DNA of 64,000 nt from Dehalococcoidia bacterium (GTDB lineage: Bacteria; Chloroflexota; Dehalococcoidia; Lucifugimonadales; UBA3495): the NCBI GenBank assembly GCA_022827095.1, contig JAJDTP010000005.1, positions 496,001 to 560,000 of the forward strand, read 5' to 3'. Shown piece by piece: positions 24,914-35,232 of the stretch (positions are counted from its first letter, which is position 1; each line of letters starts with the position of its first letter). The translations under genes and the position numbers were made by a program. Under the pieces are notes generated by a model, which was not told the DNA's origin, made no database searches, and worked only from the letters and a program-made list of their open reading frames with translations.

Positions 24914-26140
24914 ATGCAGCCACTATCGGACTTGCGAGTTTTGGCCGTCACCGTGTTTCTCGCTGGGCCGTTCTTGAGCATGACACTGGCGCGGCTGGGC
25001 GCCGAGGTGATCAAGATCGAGATACCCGGCCGGGGTGATCCGGTGCGCGGGAACGGACCCTTCGCCGGTCCCGACGGCATCGTCTCCGAGCAGTTAACTG
25101 AGAAGCACATCGCGACGCGGTTTCTGAAGAGAAGCCAGGGGGTTAAAAGCGTAACTTTGAACCTGAGGAACCCACGTGGGCGGGAATTGTTCCTGGAAAT
25201 GGCCAGGCAATGCGACGTGGTCCTGGAGAACCTGGCGCCCGGCTCCATGACGCGACTGGGCCTCGGCTACCAGGACGTGGCTGCCGTCAATCCCGGCGTC
25301 ATCTACGCCAGTATTTCCGGTTATGGTCAAACGGGTCCCTACGCTGATCAGCCGGCCCACGACCCGCAGATTCAAGGCATGAGCGGCCTGATGGACATCA
25401 ACGGCGAACCGGACGGCCCGCCGACGCGCGTGGGGTTCTACATCGGCGATCTGGTGACGCCGATGTTCGCGTCCACCGCCATCCTGTCGGCATTGCGTGA
25501 AAAGGACAAGACCGGCCGGGGCTGTTACCTGGACGTGTCGATGATGGACACCCTGGCGTCGCTGATGCTGATGGAAAACCTTGAGGAGGACATGGCGGCT
25601 GGCATCCCGTTGCGTACGGGCAACAACAGCCGGAGCGGACCCACCGGCCAGTACCAAGCCAGCGACGGCGCCATCATCATCACCGCGGCCAGCGACGACC
25701 AGTGGCGGCGATTGTGCAACGCCATCGGCACAACGGAACTCATCGAAGACGAGCGTTTCGCCCGGTACCAGGTCAGGTCGGAGAACGCCGCTGCCGCCCG
25801 CTCGGCAGTTCAGGCCCGTATAGGCACCATGACTCGCGCCGAAGCGCTGGAGCGGCTCTCGGCCGGGGATGTCCCCTGCGCGCCGGTCCGGACGGTGCCG
25901 GAGATCCTGGCCGACCGCCATTTTCGGGATCGCGGCGCGTTGCTACCGATGCAGAATGCAGCGTTCGGCGGAGAGGTTGACGGGGTCGTGGCCGGCTTCC
26001 CCGTGCTGTTTGACGGCCAGCCGCTGCCGGATGTTCCGGGCGCACCGTCCCTGGGTATGCACAACGCCGAGGTGTTGGGTGATCTCTGCGGCGTAGATGC
26101 GAGCGATTTGGTCCAACTGAAGCAGGATGGCGTGATCTAA
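24914..26140 (+). CDS. Family III CoA-transferase (CaiB/BaiF)
   Basis: The 408-residue enzyme moves CoA between carboxylic acids, or racemises acyl-CoAs. Family blocks are LRVLAVTVFLAGPFLSMTL with LGAEVIKIEIPGRGDP, the catalytic-region DVVLENLAPGSMTRLGLGY (Asp/Asn-containing), IYASISGYGQTGPYADQPA and GCYLDVSMMDTL. The C-terminal domain ends VLGDLCGVDASDLVQLKQDG. It is the first gene of a forward pair with the CitE-like gene 115 bases downstream, suggesting one acyl-CoA pathway in which this enzyme activates and the lyase cleaves. Confidence 0.93.
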   Translation: MQPLSDLRVLAVTVFLAGPFLSMTLARLGAEVIKIEIPGRGDPVRGNGPFAGPDGIVSEQLTEKHIATRFLKRSQGVKSVTLNLRNPRGRELFLEMARQCDVVLENLAPGSMTRLGLGYQDVAAVNPGVIYASISGYGQTGPYADQPAHDPQIQGMSGLMDINGEPDGPPTRVGFYIGDLVTPMFASTAILSALREKDKTGRGCYLDVSMMDTLASLMLMENLEEDMAAGIPLRTGNNSRSGPTGQYQASDGAIIITAASDDQWRRLCNAIGTTELIEDERFARYQVRSENAAAARSAVQARIGTMTRAEALERLSAGDVPCAPVRTVPEILADRHFRDRGALLPMQNAAFGGEVDGVVAGFPVLFDGQPLPDVPGAPSLGMHNAEVLGDLCGVDASDLVQLKQDGVI

Positions 26141-26255
26141 ACTTCCGATCATTGGCGCCGCTACCATTCGTGCGCGGCCGCTGAAATAGGTTGCTCCGCC
26201 CTGCCATCATCGCCAGGCCGTACCACTTTTCGAACTTTCCAGGAGATAACGAACT

Positions 26256-27158
26256 ATGCCCCGCATCACCACCAAGCCCCTGCGCTCCGTCATGTTCGTG
26301 CCCGGCAACAAGGAAGACTGGATGCGCAAAGCGCCGCAATACGGCCCGGATGCGCTCATTCTCGATCTTGAGGACTCGGTCCCGGAGTACGACAAGGACG
26401 CGGCCCGCCCGCTGGTCGCCGGAATGATCGACGAGCTTTCCGCGCGCGGGCAAACCCTTTTCGTCAGGGTGAACCGGCTGGAAACCGGGTTGACCGGGTT
26501 TGACCTGGAAGCCGTCACACGTCCCGGCCTCTACGGCATCCTCCTCCCCAAAGTGGAGACCCCCGCGGACGTGGTCGAGGCGGACGTGCTACTGCGCTAT
26601 TTCGAACGCAGGGCCGGCATGGAACTGAACACCGTCTGCATCGACCCGGGATTGGAAACGGCATCCGGCATTCGTATGGCGTACGACATTGCCATGGCGT
26701 CCGACCGAGTGGCACACATGGGCGGCAGCGGCGGCAAGGGCGGCGACACGGCACGCAGCGTAGGTTATCGCTGGACCCTGGAGGGCACGGAAACCCTTTA
26801 TCTGCGCAGCAAGGTCCTGATGGACAGCCGGGCGGCCGGAATTCAGTGGCCCATCAGCGGTGGCTGGTTCGATATCCGCGACCTCGACGGGCTGCGCTAC
26901 TGGGCAAATAACCTGAAAGCGCTGGGCTACACCGGGATGAATCTGATTCACCCATCTCACGTACCAATCGTGAACGAGATATTTACGCCCACGCCCGAGG
27001 AGATCGCCTTCTGGCAAGGTCTGTTGGACGCGATGGAAGAGAGCCGGAAGCAGGGAACCGCCGCGGTCACTTACGCCGGAGACATGGTTGACGTGGCGCA
27101 CGAGGAAACGGCCAAGGCCATGCTGGAGATGTGCCGCAGCCTGGGTCTGGTGGGCTAG
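26256..27158 (+). CDS. CitE-like HpcH/HpaI aldolase/citrate lyase family protein
   Basis: This 300-residue TIM-barrel lyase starts PLRSVMFVPGNKEDWMRKA and has DALILDLEDSVPEYDK, where Glu and Asp bind Mg2+. RVNRLETG is the substrate-phosphate region and LLPKVETPADV the next strand. Such proteins cleave malyl-CoA, methylmalyl-CoA, citramalyl-CoA or related compounds to an acyl-CoA and a small acid. Downstream of a family III CoA-transferase, citramalyl- or malyl-CoA type chemistry is plausible, but the substrate is inferred. An AGGAG site precedes the ATG. Confidence 0.9.
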   Translation: MPRITTKPLRSVMFVPGNKEDWMRKAPQYGPDALILDLEDSVPEYDKDAARPLVAGMIDELSARGQTLFVRVNRLETGLTGFDLEAVTRPGLYGILLPKVETPADVVEADVLLRYFERRAGMELNTVCIDPGLETASGIRMAYDIAMASDRVAHMGGSGGKGGDTARSVGYRWTLEGTETLYLRSKVLMDSRAAGIQWPISGGWFDIRDLDGLRYWANNLKALGYTGMNLIHPSHVPIVNEIFTPTPEEIAFWQGLLDAMEESRKQGTAAVTYAGDMVDVAHEETAKAMLEMCRSLGLVG

Positions 27159-27166
27159 ATCCGACC

Positions 27167-30100
27167 TTACCCGCCTTCGCCGGCGCGCAGTACTCTCTGG
27201 ACCTCCAGCCGGCTGGTCACGAACGCCAGCCACACCACGGTGACCATGCTCACGATGGCGAGCACCGCGTAGGCCAACGCCAGCATCCGCCAGTCGGTTT
27301 CAAAGGTCAGCGGAGGCGTGGCGCGGACGCCGCCTTCCGCGACTTCCAAGACCGGCAGCAGCGCCGCGCCGATCTGGGCGCCGGCCCAGGTGCCTACGGC
27401 AACTCCCGCGATCACTACAATGGCGAGGTTGAACCAGACCACCCCGTTGAGTTGCCCGCGGGTGCTGCCCAATGTCCGCAGCAGGGCGAACTCCGTCTGA
27501 CGCTCTCGGGTATCCAGCCAACTGTATAGTGCGATGCCGGTGGCGCTGGCGAGGGCCAGGGCCAGGAACATGATCACCAGCAGGCCACCCCAACCCGCGT
27601 TGGCCAGCGGCTGCTTGCCGCGCAGAGCCGCCTCCTCTTCCGCGACGAAGGTTCTGCCGGCGGTCACGCCCAATTCCTCCATGCTGGAAACCGCCGCCTG
27701 GCTTTCCGACATTGCATGATCCAGGTCGCCGACGGCGATGTCACGGTCCAGCCAGACCTCGCCGGAGCCGCCAAAGATGCGGCGGCTGTGCCGGTTGGCG
27801 TATTCGACGAAATCGCCAAGGTCGGTGATGACGAAAGGCTGCTCCCTGGGGTTCACCGTGGGGAAAAACTCGGCGACCCCTTCGATCTTGATGGGCAGTG
27901 CGAACGTGGACATACCGAGGCTGATTTGCTCGCCGACTTCGGCTCCGGTGGCATCCAGGATGCCCGGGCTGACGAGGGCCCTCACGGGCGGAGCGTCTTG
28001 ACCCGGCCACAAACCCGGCGCGCCAATGCCGCCGGGCGACCAGCTGAAAACGGTCGACCCAGTGGTCCCCGGACGGGCTACATTGCGGCTGGTTTCCACC
28101 GAGTAAAGCCCGGGACGCACGTAGTCTTCGATGACGCTCCAGCCGTCTGCGGTGTTCAGGGCGGCGATCACCACCTCGCCGGCCCCGGTGTGCGCCGTCA
28201 GCCCATCGACGAAGAGCACGCCGGGGCGATCACCACTGGTTCGACCCGAGATCTGCAAGTTGACCAGGGTGTGCGGAGGAACGTCGAGCCGGGGGGCGTC
28301 AGGGTCGTTGGTGGGCCGGCCGCCACGTCCGAGGCGAAGTTCGGTGGTTCCTTCCAACATCTGCCATTGGCGGGTCTCGCGGACGTCACCCAGTGGCACG
28401 TCGTAGTATCGGCCGGAGCCGTCGCGAAGCCGGGCGGTGACGCCCACCAGGGGCTCACGGGGAAACGGGCCGGTCTGGGTAGTCATCGCCCATAAAGACA
28501 GGGCGGTGGTGCCGTCGGGAAGCGGCAACCCTTCCGGAGCGTCCGAGTTTGGTGCGATCTGAGCCATCAGTTCAGATAAACCGTCGCCGTTGGCGAAATC
28601 GTTTCTCCACCAGGCGACGTCCGCGAGGCGTGGAGAATCGACGGCCAGGACCGAAACGCGTTGGGACCCGAACCCTTCGGTCAACAAGCTGCCCTCAGTA
28701 CGCATGGCTTCTGCGGAATTGGGCAGGACATCAGCCAGCCCGGCGAAGGCCCGCGCGATGCGGCTGTTGTCGTGCTGTACGCGGATATCTGCCCCTATGT
28801 CGTATCGAACGCGGTCGTCCAGGCTACGGTTCAAGGTGGCCGAGAACGCGCTGCCAACGACTCCCAGAGCGGTTGCCAGCATCAGCAACGCGACGAGGCT
28901 ACCCGGCGCGATGGGGTCGCGGGCGATGCGGCGCAGACCCTGCACCAACCAGCCGGGCCCCACCGGCCCCACGATGCGCGCCGATATGCCCAGAGCTAGC
29001 GGGAACAGCCGCATGACCAGCAGGCCGAGGGCGATCAGGCCCAGCGCCGGGCCCAGTAGCAGCGCGAAATCGATTTCCAGATCGCGGCTGCCCAGGCTCC
29101 GCGTCAAGACCGTTCCCCGGCTGGAAATCTGCCACCAGAGAAACGCGATGACCGCCAGGCCCAGGAGGTCCAGGTAATAGCGGTGGATGAACGGGGTGCG
29201 CGCCGGCCGGGCCCCGGACTGGCGAAATTCAACGATCCCTTTGTTGGCGGCGGCAAGGGTCGCCAGCGAGAGCACGATTACAGCTAACGCCGCCCCGGCG
29301 GCGCCCATGCCGAAGGCCTGCCAGGACAGGGAGACGGGAGCGCCCACGGATTCGACGTCGAATACCAGCCCGCCCAACGCTTTGGCCAGCAATGGGGAAA
29401 GGAGAGCGCCGGCGACCAGCGCCGGGCCGGCCAGGAGCAGTCCCTCGACCAGGGTCAGGATGCCGATCTGGATTGTGGTCGCGCCCCGGCTCTTCAGCAT
29501 GGCGATCTCGGCGGCACGGGCTCGAATGACCATTCCGGCGGTGATGGTCAGGTAATAGGCGAGGATCCCGGTGACCAGGAACACCATCAGGAAAAGCGGG
29601 ATGCGAGCCAGCAACAACTGCTCCTCGTGGTCTTCCAGGATGCGGATCAGCCCGGTGGACGTGCTGCCGTTGGGCAGGTTGTTCGTTACATCTCGACGCA
29701 CCCGCCGAAGTTCCCGCTGTAACTCATCCACTCGTTTGGCGGGGATGCCTTCCCGGTCGATCTGCACGAACCAGGCCGAACTGGTGTAGATGCCGGGATA
29801 ACGGCGGCCGATCTGCTGGCGCAATGCCTGTTCCGAGGTGAACAGTGGAACCAGCGTCCAATCGTCGTCCTGGTAAGCCAGCAGCTTGTGACGGCGGTAC
29901 CAGTACTCGTCCTCCAGGTCGACCGGCTCTATGACACCCACCACCACGACGTGGGTTGACGGTTGGTTGTCACCTCCGGTGGCCGGCACGATTTCGAACC
30001 CCTCCCCAATTTCTAGGTCCAGGAATTCCAGCCCCAGGGAATCTACAACGATTTCGACGACGATGCCGTCGGTGGCGCCCGTGGTGTCGTCGTACCCGCC

Positions 30101-30586
30101 GTCGCCGGCCACCCCGGGCCAGCGACCTTGCACAAGTTCTGCCTTGCCATCCATCAATCCGGATATGTACTGCATGCGGCCGCGTGGGCGCACGTCGTTG
30201 GGCAAGTCCAGGTTGGGCCGCCCAGTGAAGTAGAAGGTCGCGGTTTCAACCTGGAAAGAGACGGTGCCAACCGCATCGCCCAAAGGAGGCAGCACGCGCT
30301 GCGCGACGAACTGCCGGCTGGTGAGGTAGCGGTCGCTGGCCGGCGTGGCGGTGCGTGGATCGTCGAGGTCGTTGAACACCCGCACCCAGAAGTTTACGTC
30401 GCTGGATTCGGCGTCGGCCAGGGCGCGGCGCAGCGCGGTCTCGGCCAGCAGGTCGTTGAAAACCACCGCGCTGGAGAGCAGCACGACGGCCAGCGTGACA
30501 CCCAGGAGGACCGTCAGCTCCATGCGGAAGGACGACATCAGCCGTCGCCGCGCCAGCACATATCCCAGGTTGAGGATGGCAGTCAT
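27167..30586 (-). CDS. FtsX-like ABC transporter permease, 1139 aa
   Basis: This large membrane protein has an N-terminal helix (FRMELTVLLGVTLAVVLLSS), a roughly 280-residue extracytoplasmic domain, a central helix bundle (LFLMVFLVTGILAYYLTITAG and later), a second long extracytoplasmic domain and C-terminal helices with the FtsX pattern TEFALLRTLGSTRGQL. The two-repeat layout fits MacB/LolC-type transporters that move lipids or peptides by mechanotransmission. It begins seven bases before the stop-side of the paralogue (30593). No ABC ATPase is in the neighbourhood. Convergent with the CitE-like gene, 8 bases apart. Confidence 0.9.
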   Translation of the reverse strand: MTAILNLGYVLARRRLMSSFRMELTVLLGVTLAVVLLSSAVVFNDLLAETALRRALADAESSDVNFWVRVFNDLDDPRTATPASDRYLTSRQFVAQRVLPPLGDAVGTVSFQVETATFYFTGRPNLDLPNDVRPRGRMQYISGLMDGKAELVQGRWPGVAGDGGYDDTTGATDGIVVEIVVDSLGLEFLDLEIGEGFEIVPATGGDNQPSTHVVVVGVIEPVDLEDEYWYRRHKLLAYQDDDWTLVPLFTSEQALRQQIGRRYPGIYTSSAWFVQIDREGIPAKRVDELQRELRRVRRDVTNNLPNGSTSTGLIRILEDHEEQLLLARIPLFLMVFLVTGILAYYLTITAGMVIRARAAEIAMLKSRGATTIQIGILTLVEGLLLAGPALVAGALLSPLLAKALGGLVFDVESVGAPVSLSWQAFGMGAAGAALAVIVLSLATLAAANKGIVEFRQSGARPARTPFIHRYYLDLLGLAVIAFLWWQISSRGTVLTRSLGSRDLEIDFALLLGPALGLIALGLLVMRLFPLALGISARIVGPVGPGWLVQGLRRIARDPIAPGSLVALLMLATALGVVGSAFSATLNRSLDDRVRYDIGADIRVQHDNSRIARAFAGLADVLPNSAEAMRTEGSLLTEGFGSQRVSVLAVDSPRLADVAWWRNDFANGDGLSELMAQIAPNSDAPEGLPLPDGTTALSLWAMTTQTGPFPREPLVGVTARLRDGSGRYYDVPLGDVRETRQWQMLEGTTELRLGRGGRPTNDPDAPRLDVPPHTLVNLQISGRTSGDRPGVLFVDGLTAHTGAGEVVIAALNTADGWSVIEDYVRPGLYSVETSRNVARPGTTGSTVFSWSPGGIGAPGLWPGQDAPPVRALVSPGILDATGAEVGEQISLGMSTFALPIKIEGVAEFFPTVNPREQPFVITDLGDFVEYANRHSRRIFGGSGEVWLDRDIAVGDLDHAMSESQAAVSSMEELGVTAGRTFVAEEEAALRGKQPLANAGWGGLLVIMFLALALASATGIALYSWLDTRERQTEFALLRTLGSTRGQLNGVVWFNLAIVVIAGVAVGTWAGAQIGAALLPVLEVAEGGVRATPPLTFETDWRMLALAYAVLAIVSMVTVVWLAFVTSRLEVQRVLRAGEGG

Positions 30587-30592
30587 GCGGGA

Positions 30593-33500
30593 CTACTCCG
30601 CTTCTCGCAGCACTTCGGGCGGGCGCAAACGGCGCGCCACCGCGCCGGCGAGACCAATGGCCGCGATCGCGGCGACGACCAGGCAGATGAAGGTCGCGAC
30701 CAGCCACGGACCCTCCGCCACGAATATGATGGGCGGGGTGACGGCGCCTCCGGACGCGTTGCCGGCCAACTCGCCCAGGGTCCACCGAGCGAGTCCCCAA
30801 CCGGCGAGCCCGCCGACTACGATGCCCATGATCCCTATGACGACCCGTTCCAACGCCAGGCCGGCGATCCGCTGCCATTGAGGAATGCCCAGCGCCGCGC
30901 CGACCGACATATCGATCCGCTGCTCGCGTACTGCCACGGCGGCGTGAGCGCACAGGGCCAGGGCTACGGCCAACGCCAGGGCGGCCAGTCCGATTCCGGT
31001 CAGCGCGTCCCAGGCTCCGCCGGCCAGGGGATTGCGCGTCGCCAGGTCGACGGCGTCGTCGCGATCCCGCAGGAAGGACAGTCGATATCCTACGTCCAGG
31101 ATCTCACTGGCCACCCGCTCCCGGTCGGCGCCTTCGGCCACGTCGAACCACCACTCGTCCGGAGTGATCGGCTGGGCGCCGGGGGCCTGGTTCAGCCAGG
31201 CCCGCAACTCGTGCACCGACACCACCACGAACGAACGCCTGGTATTCAAAGTGGGAAAGTGGTTGACCGTGCCGGTGACCCGTGCGGGCACCAGGTATCC
31301 GTCCACGGTGATCCTTACCATCTGGTCGGGAGCAAACCCCGGCCCGGTGACGGCCGGCAACGGCAGCGGGGCGGGAGGGATGACGATTCCCCGGGGGGAT
31401 CGGCCCAATGGCTCTTCCCACTTGATTGATAGGCCGGTGTCGCCGGTGTGGGCGGCATCCGGGGATCGCTCGGTGCGATCGGGGACGTTTCCAGCCTGCG
31501 GCAACGGCACCCAGGGACCGATCTCTTCGAACCCCTCTATCACTTCGCCGGTCGCCGGTAGACCGGGCCCGTACACGGTGATTCCGTCAAAGGAAAGGCC
31601 ACCCGGCGGAGTCCGTGCGAAGGAGTCTCCGGAAATGAAAATTGAGACCACCCGCCATTGGTCGTCCGCCTGTACGATCGTACTCTCCTCGGGCAACGGC
31701 GCCGTCAGATGGTGCCAACCGATCTGGTGCTGGCTCAGCATGCCTAACTCAAGGTTGCGGTATCGGCCGCGATCGTTGCCGACGCGCAGCCAAAGGCGGT
31801 AGCTGGGCAGCGGCACTGAGGCGCCAACGGTCGGTGCGTCGTCGCGCCTGATCCAGACACCGATAGTCTCAGCGTCCTGCGGTATATCAACCCCGGCAGT
31901 CTCTGGAGACAAGGTTCTTCGCAGCGGAGCGACCAGGGTATCGAGGGGAGTTGGTACGCCATCTACGAAGTCGTCGCGCCACCACGAAACCTGACCGATG
32001 GTCAGTGGATCAACACCCATAACGGTCCCGCGCTGAAACGGTCCGTCGATAAACCCCACCGGCTCCCGGATAATCGGGGACACCGACTCAATCCCGTCGA
32101 TGGACTTGAGCTGGTTGATCCTCTCCTGCTCGGTGCGACCGATAAAGCTGGTACCACCCAGGGTGATGTCGCCTCCGACTCCGTAGTTGGCCTGGTCTGC
32201 TTCGCTGCGGGCCAGCGTGGTCTGGAAGGTTCCGGCGAACACGCCGAGGGCCGCGGCCAACGTCACGACTACGGTCAACGACGCGTAGGGGAGCGGATGA
32301 CGTGCCATCCTGCGCAACGACAGGCTGATCCACGCCGGCGCCAACTGCTGGGAGATCCACGCGGTGCCCGTCATCAACCACGGTAAAGCGCGGAGGAGCA
32401 GGAAGGCAAGGGTTAACAGGGCCGCAGACGGCGCCAACAGCAACGACGGGTCCAACGCTGGCCCCCGGCCGGTAAGCTCACTTTCGACGAATCCGCCCCG
32501 TTGTCGGATTTGCCAGACCAGGATGGCCAGGGCGACCACCGCGATGATGTCGATGTAATAACGTTGCAGCCAGGGCGCAGACGGCGGCCGGGCCCGGGCG
32601 CGCAGGAAATCGAGGATACCGAGACGGGCCAGGCTGCCGCCGGCGACGGTCAAAACTACCAGGCTCAGCAGCCCGCCAACCGCGCCCATAACGTACATTT
32701 GCCAGGACAGGGAAACATCCAGGGGAGCCTCTCCGGCGCCGGCCCGAGCCGCCGGGTTGATGGTCTCCACCAGCAGCAGACTACCGATGCCCCAGGCCAG
32801 CAGCGGACCGATTAACGTAGCCGCGACTACGATCAAGCCTTCGCCCACCGCCAGCAACCCTCCCACCTGCCCGACGCTGGCTCCCCGGCTGCGCAGCATG
32901 GATGACTCCGCAGAACGGGCGCTGGCCAGCAGGCCCACGGCCAGGGCCAGGAAGTAGAGGATCACGACTACCACTAGTGAAATGAACAGGATCAACGGCG
33001 CTCGGGCCAACGTGAGTTCACGTTGGTACGTGGCCAGCAAACCGGTGCCTCGACTGTTTTCCAGCCCGGTCAGGACGTAGGAACGGGGGAATCGGCTGTT
33101 GATGTCGGTTTCCAGCGCGGTGAGGTCGTCCCGGGTTTGCTGGACCGTCGAGGCGGTGATGACATCCGGGTTGATGTACAGGAACCAGCCGTAGTCGCCT
33201 ACCAGGGTGGGGAACGGTTCGCCGATACCGTCGAAAAACGCCTGCTCGTTCACGTAAATTGGCGCTACGGGTCGGCCTTCCCAATCGCCCATGCGGAAGT
33301 AGTCCGCGGAGCCCATCCAGTACTCTTCACGCGGATCGATGGCTTCGGCGATGCCAACGATTTCGACGCCGATGTACTCGGGAGGTTCTTCGTCGTTTCC
33401 GGGGAACACGACCAGCCAGGCTTCCTTGCCGACCCCCCATCCCATGAGGCGGGAAGTATCGAGACCGAGAACGCCCTCGATGCGCGGGCAACCGTCAGCG

Positions 33501-33988
33501 AGATTGACGCAGGTTCCCGGCTCGCTTCCCACGGTGGGCGACGGCCAGCGGCCATCGACCAGTCGCGAATGCTCGGCGAACTCCGTGACGAAAAATGGCC
33601 GTCCCAACGGAACGTCGGAAATCCCGAAGGGAGCGCCTACCTGGACGAAGGGCAAAGTGGGCAGCATCTTGGCGTAGCGTTCCTGGCCCCGCCGTAGATA
33701 GCTGACGTCGTTGTCGATGATCTGCTCAATGTCAGTGCGCAGCGATGTATAGTCTTCCGGACCCAGTGGACGGTTGCGCACCACAATCTGGGTGTTGATC
33801 ACGGTGGCGGAGCTGACGGCCAACGAGTGCCGCAAGCCAGCTTCGGCCAAACCCTGGGAATACATCGCACCCAGCGCCATGATGGTTACCGCCGCCAGGA
33901 CGCCGAAGGCGGTGACGGCCAGCAACCCCCACGCGGAACGTAACCGCCGGGGCAACAGCCAGAGCAGCAGGGCGAGATTACGGGTCAA
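30593..33988 (-). CDS. FtsX-like ABC transporter permease, 1131 aa
   Basis: A paralogue of the adjacent 1139-residue permease with the same plan: N-terminal helix, extracytoplasmic domain, helix bundle containing SAESSMLRSRGASVGQVGGL, a second extracytoplasmic domain and C-terminal helices ending VARRLRPPEVLREAE, the FtsX-like cytoplasmic tail. The intracellular loop MLRSRGAS is the coupling motif that contacts an ATPase in this family. The pair probably forms a heterodimer. The ATPase must be encoded elsewhere. Its stop is 6 bases before the next start, so the two are translated from one mRNA. Confidence 0.9.
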   Translation of the reverse strand: MTRNLALLLWLLPRRLRSAWGLLAVTAFGVLAAVTIMALGAMYSQGLAEAGLRHSLAVSSATVINTQIVVRNRPLGPEDYTSLRTDIEQIIDNDVSYLRRGQERYAKMLPTLPFVQVGAPFGISDVPLGRPFFVTEFAEHSRLVDGRWPSPTVGSEPGTCVNLADGCPRIEGVLGLDTSRLMGWGVGKEAWLVVFPGNDEEPPEYIGVEIVGIAEAIDPREEYWMGSADYFRMGDWEGRPVAPIYVNEQAFFDGIGEPFPTLVGDYGWFLYINPDVITASTVQQTRDDLTALETDINSRFPRSYVLTGLENSRGTGLLATYQRELTLARAPLILFISLVVVVILYFLALAVGLLASARSAESSMLRSRGASVGQVGGLLAVGEGLIVVAATLIGPLLAWGIGSLLLVETINPAARAGAGEAPLDVSLSWQMYVMGAVGGLLSLVVLTVAGGSLARLGILDFLRARARPPSAPWLQRYYIDIIAVVALAILVWQIRQRGGFVESELTGRGPALDPSLLLAPSAALLTLAFLLLRALPWLMTGTAWISQQLAPAWISLSLRRMARHPLPYASLTVVVTLAAALGVFAGTFQTTLARSEADQANYGVGGDITLGGTSFIGRTEQERINQLKSIDGIESVSPIIREPVGFIDGPFQRGTVMGVDPLTIGQVSWWRDDFVDGVPTPLDTLVAPLRRTLSPETAGVDIPQDAETIGVWIRRDDAPTVGASVPLPSYRLWLRVGNDRGRYRNLELGMLSQHQIGWHHLTAPLPEESTIVQADDQWRVVSIFISGDSFARTPPGGLSFDGITVYGPGLPATGEVIEGFEEIGPWVPLPQAGNVPDRTERSPDAAHTGDTGLSIKWEEPLGRSPRGIVIPPAPLPLPAVTGPGFAPDQMVRITVDGYLVPARVTGTVNHFPTLNTRRSFVVVSVHELRAWLNQAPGAQPITPDEWWFDVAEGADRERVASEILDVGYRLSFLRDRDDAVDLATRNPLAGGAWDALTGIGLAALALAVALALCAHAAVAVREQRIDMSVGAALGIPQWQRIAGLALERVVIGIMGIVVGGLAGWGLARWTLGELAGNASGGAVTPPIIFVAEGPWLVATFICLVVAAIAAIGLAGAVARRLRPPEVLREAE

Positions 33989-34034
33989 GGCGCGATGTTC
34001 CGGCGCGAACGCCAGCGCCTGCGGAAATCAGCGC

Positions 34035-35150
34035 TCACCGGGTTTCGGACGCCACCCGCTCGCGCACCAACGGCAACAGGTCTGCGGCCGCCCGCTGGCA
34101 CTCTTCGACGTGGGGAAAGCCACTCAGGATGAACTCATCGATGCCCAGGCGCCAGTAGTCCAGCAACTCGTCGGCCACCTGCTCCGGAGTGCCCACCAGG
34201 GCGCTGCCGCAGTTGACCCGTACCTCGGACAGGCCATTCCACAGGTGCGGCCCGAGCCGGTGGTCCTCGGCTTCGCGGGCCTGGGCTTGCTGGCCCACCA
34301 TTGGAGTGCCGACGATGGCGGACTGACGCTGAGCCTTGACCTCCGGAGCGGCGTCGGCGATGAGGCGCCGCGCTGCTTGCCAGGCGTCGTCCTCATCGTC
34401 TCTTATGACGAGGTGAGTTCGGAGGCCCAGGGTGAGCGGCCGGCCGGTCCCGGCGAATTGCTGTTTCAAATCGGTGACACGCTGGGCGGTGTCCTCCAAC
34501 GGCTCGATCCAGCCCAGGTGCACATCTGCCTGGCGGGCGGAGAGCCCCAGCGCCCGCGGGGACGCTCCGCCGAGATAGAACCTGGGGCCGTCCTGGCCCG
34601 GAGCGGGAGCGCAATAGGCGTCGGCCAGCCGGTAGAAATCGCCCGAGTACGTCACCGGCTGCGGATCCTGCCACAGGGCCCGGCAGGCTTGGATGAACTC
34701 TTCCGCCCTTTCGTAACGTGTCGCATGATCGCTGACTTCGCCAACGCGCTCGAAGTCATTCTGGATGCCGCCGGGCACGATGTTGATGTCCAGGCGTCCA
34801 CCGGATATCTGGTGCAGCGCGGCGGCCATCTGGGCGAACAACCCGAGAGCGATGAACCCGGGCCGCACTGCTACCAGAAAGCGGATTTTGGAGGTTACCG
34901 CCGCCAATGCGGTGGCCGTGGTCCAAGTCTCCGCCAGGGGCGCGTCTTCCGAAAACAGGCCGTTGGCGAAGCGCGTGGGAATGAGCATGGAGTAGAAGCC
35001 GCACTGCTCCGCGGTTTCCGCTACCTGCCGCAGGTACTCGAAAGTTGGCGGGCGGTCTGCCCGGACCGTGCCGGCCCGCGCGCCATCACCGTCAATGGGT
35101 ATAAACCAGTCGAAACGCGGTTCCGGACGGAGTCCGTTGCTAATGCCCAT
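34035..35150 (-). CDS. LLM class flavin-dependent oxidoreductase (alkanesulfonate monooxygenase-like)
   Basis: The 371-residue TIM-barrel enzyme of the bacterial luciferase family would use reduced FMN (or F420) and O2 to oxidise a substrate. Visible blocks are FDWFIPIDGDGARAG at the start, EQCGFYSMLIPTRFANG, SKIRFLVAVRPGFIALGLF and GRLDINIVPGGIQNDFERVG, which closely match SsuD-type monooxygenases. The C-terminus has GTPEQVADELLDYWRLGIDEFILSG, typical of LLM enzymes, split here only in quotation. It stands alone upstream of the FtsX genes on the minus strand. The sulfonate role is plausible but unproven. Confidence 0.92.
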   Translation of the reverse strand: MGISNGLRPEPRFDWFIPIDGDGARAGTVRADRPPTFEYLRQVAETAEQCGFYSMLIPTRFANGLFSEDAPLAETWTTATALAAVTSKIRFLVAVRPGFIALGLFAQMAAALHQISGGRLDINIVPGGIQNDFERVGEVSDHATRYERAEEFIQACRALWQDPQPVTYSGDFYRLADAYCAPAPGQDGPRFYLGGASPRALGLSARQADVHLGWIEPLEDTAQRVTDLKQQFAGTGRPLTLGLRTHLVIRDDEDDAWQAARRLIADAAPEVKAQRQSAIVGTPMVGQQAQAREAEDHRLGPHLWNGLSEVRVNCGSALVGTPEQVADELLDYWRLGIDEFILSGFPHVEECQRAAADLLPLVRERVASETR

Positions 35151-35232
35151 ACTTCACCGTTTGATTCGAGGGATTCATCAAACAACGGGCCACATCGTAC
35201 AAGTACGTTCGTTGGAGGTCAATTTGGAATGA

